This document shows, piece by piece, positions 6,064 through 6,257 of a DNA stretch of 6,257 nt. The notes beneath the pieces were generated by a model, which saw only the letters and a program-made list of their open reading frames with translations, had not been told where the DNA came from and searched no databases. This stretch comes from Janthinobacterium sp. (GTDB taxonomy: Bacteria; Pseudomonadota; Gammaproteobacteria; Burkholderiales; Burkholderiaceae_D), in NCBI GenBank assembly GCA_003482555.1, contig DMYQ01000291.1:1009-7265 (forward strand). The letters run 5' to 3'. Every line of letters begins with the position of its first letter. Position 1 is the stretch's first letter. The translations under genes were made by a program, and so were the position numbers.

Positions 6064-6257
6064 ATGAATACCATCCTGGAAATGCGCGGGATCAGAAAGA
6101 CGTTCCCGGGCGTGGTCGCCCTCGACAACGTCAACCTGCGCGTGCGCAGCGGCGAAATCCACGCCATCGTGGGCGAAAACGGGGCCGGCAAGTCGACCCT
6201 GATGAAGGTGCTCAGCGGCGTCTATACGCACGGCGAATATACCGGCGACATCGAATA
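6064..6257 (+). CDS. gguA: Multiple-monosaccharide ABC transporter ATP-binding protein (N-terminal part)
   Basis: Only the first 64 codons are present; the gene runs off the right edge. The fragment is the N-terminal end of a sugar-import ATPase of the GguA/MmsA group, in the larger XylG/AraG/MglA class that fuses two ATPase domains in about 500 residues. The start, NTILEMRGIRKTFPGVVAL, is the usual family opening, and the Walker A motif GENGAGKST is at residues 37-45, followed by LMKVLSGVY. The ATG at 6064 has a strong AGAGGTGA ribosome site four bases upstream. The insertion-like THGEYTGDI after SGVY resembles GguA rather than RbsA. It would energise uptake of the sugar delivered by the ChvE-like protein; the permease (GguB) is expected downstream outside the window. 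Confidence 0.93.
   Translation, partial: MNTILEMRGIRKTFPGVVALDNVNLRVRSGEIHAIVGENGAGKSTLMKVLSGVYTHGEYTGDIE

Overview
The window comes from a GC-rich proteobacterium. The protein sequences and gene content suggest a beta-proteobacterium of the Oxalobacteraceae/Burkholderiales type; this is inferred from family resemblance, as there is no rRNA or other marker gene. It holds two divergently transcribed operons for taking up and oxidising an aldose, most likely L-arabinose or a related pentose, by a non-phosphorylative (Weimberg-like) route. Both operons continue beyond the window.

Minus strand (about 4437 down to 1): an IlvD/Edd-family sugar-acid dehydratase (L-arabonate/D-xylonate type, 579 aa), then a fumarylacetoacetase-fold protein of the AraD1/GguC family (330 aa), then an alpha-ketoglutaric semialdehyde dehydrogenase (525 aa). 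The first few codons of a further minus-strand gene appear at the left edge. Read in order the three enzymes would take pentonate to 2-keto-3-deoxypentonate, then to alpha-ketoglutarate semialdehyde, then to 2-oxoglutarate. The sugar dehydrogenase and lactonase that would make the pentonate are not in the window.

Plus strand (4898 to the right edge): a periplasmic sugar-binding protein closely resembling Agrobacterium ChvE, then the start of the sugar ABC-transporter ATPase GguA/MmsA, cut by the window end. A strong GC hairpin lies between them, as is common after binding-protein genes that must be expressed above the rest of their operon.

The 460-bp divergent intergenic region (4438-4897) is the most notable part. 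Its two edges carry mirror-image copies of one 67-bp promoter/operator module: 48 of 67 positions match without a gap, including a 14-bp identical stretch, the same -35-like and -10-like hexamers at the same 18-bp spacing, and ATCGAT/GATATC-type palindromes at the same upstream distance. Both modules end about 70 bp before their start codon. This implies one regulator, not encoded in the window, controls uptake and catabolism together. The GC-rich 190 bp between the modules holds several inverted repeats, including two overlapping and mutually exclusive hairpins that end in a T-tract; these could be a terminator of a small transcript or an insulator. No tRNA, rRNA, CRISPR array or mobile element was seen.
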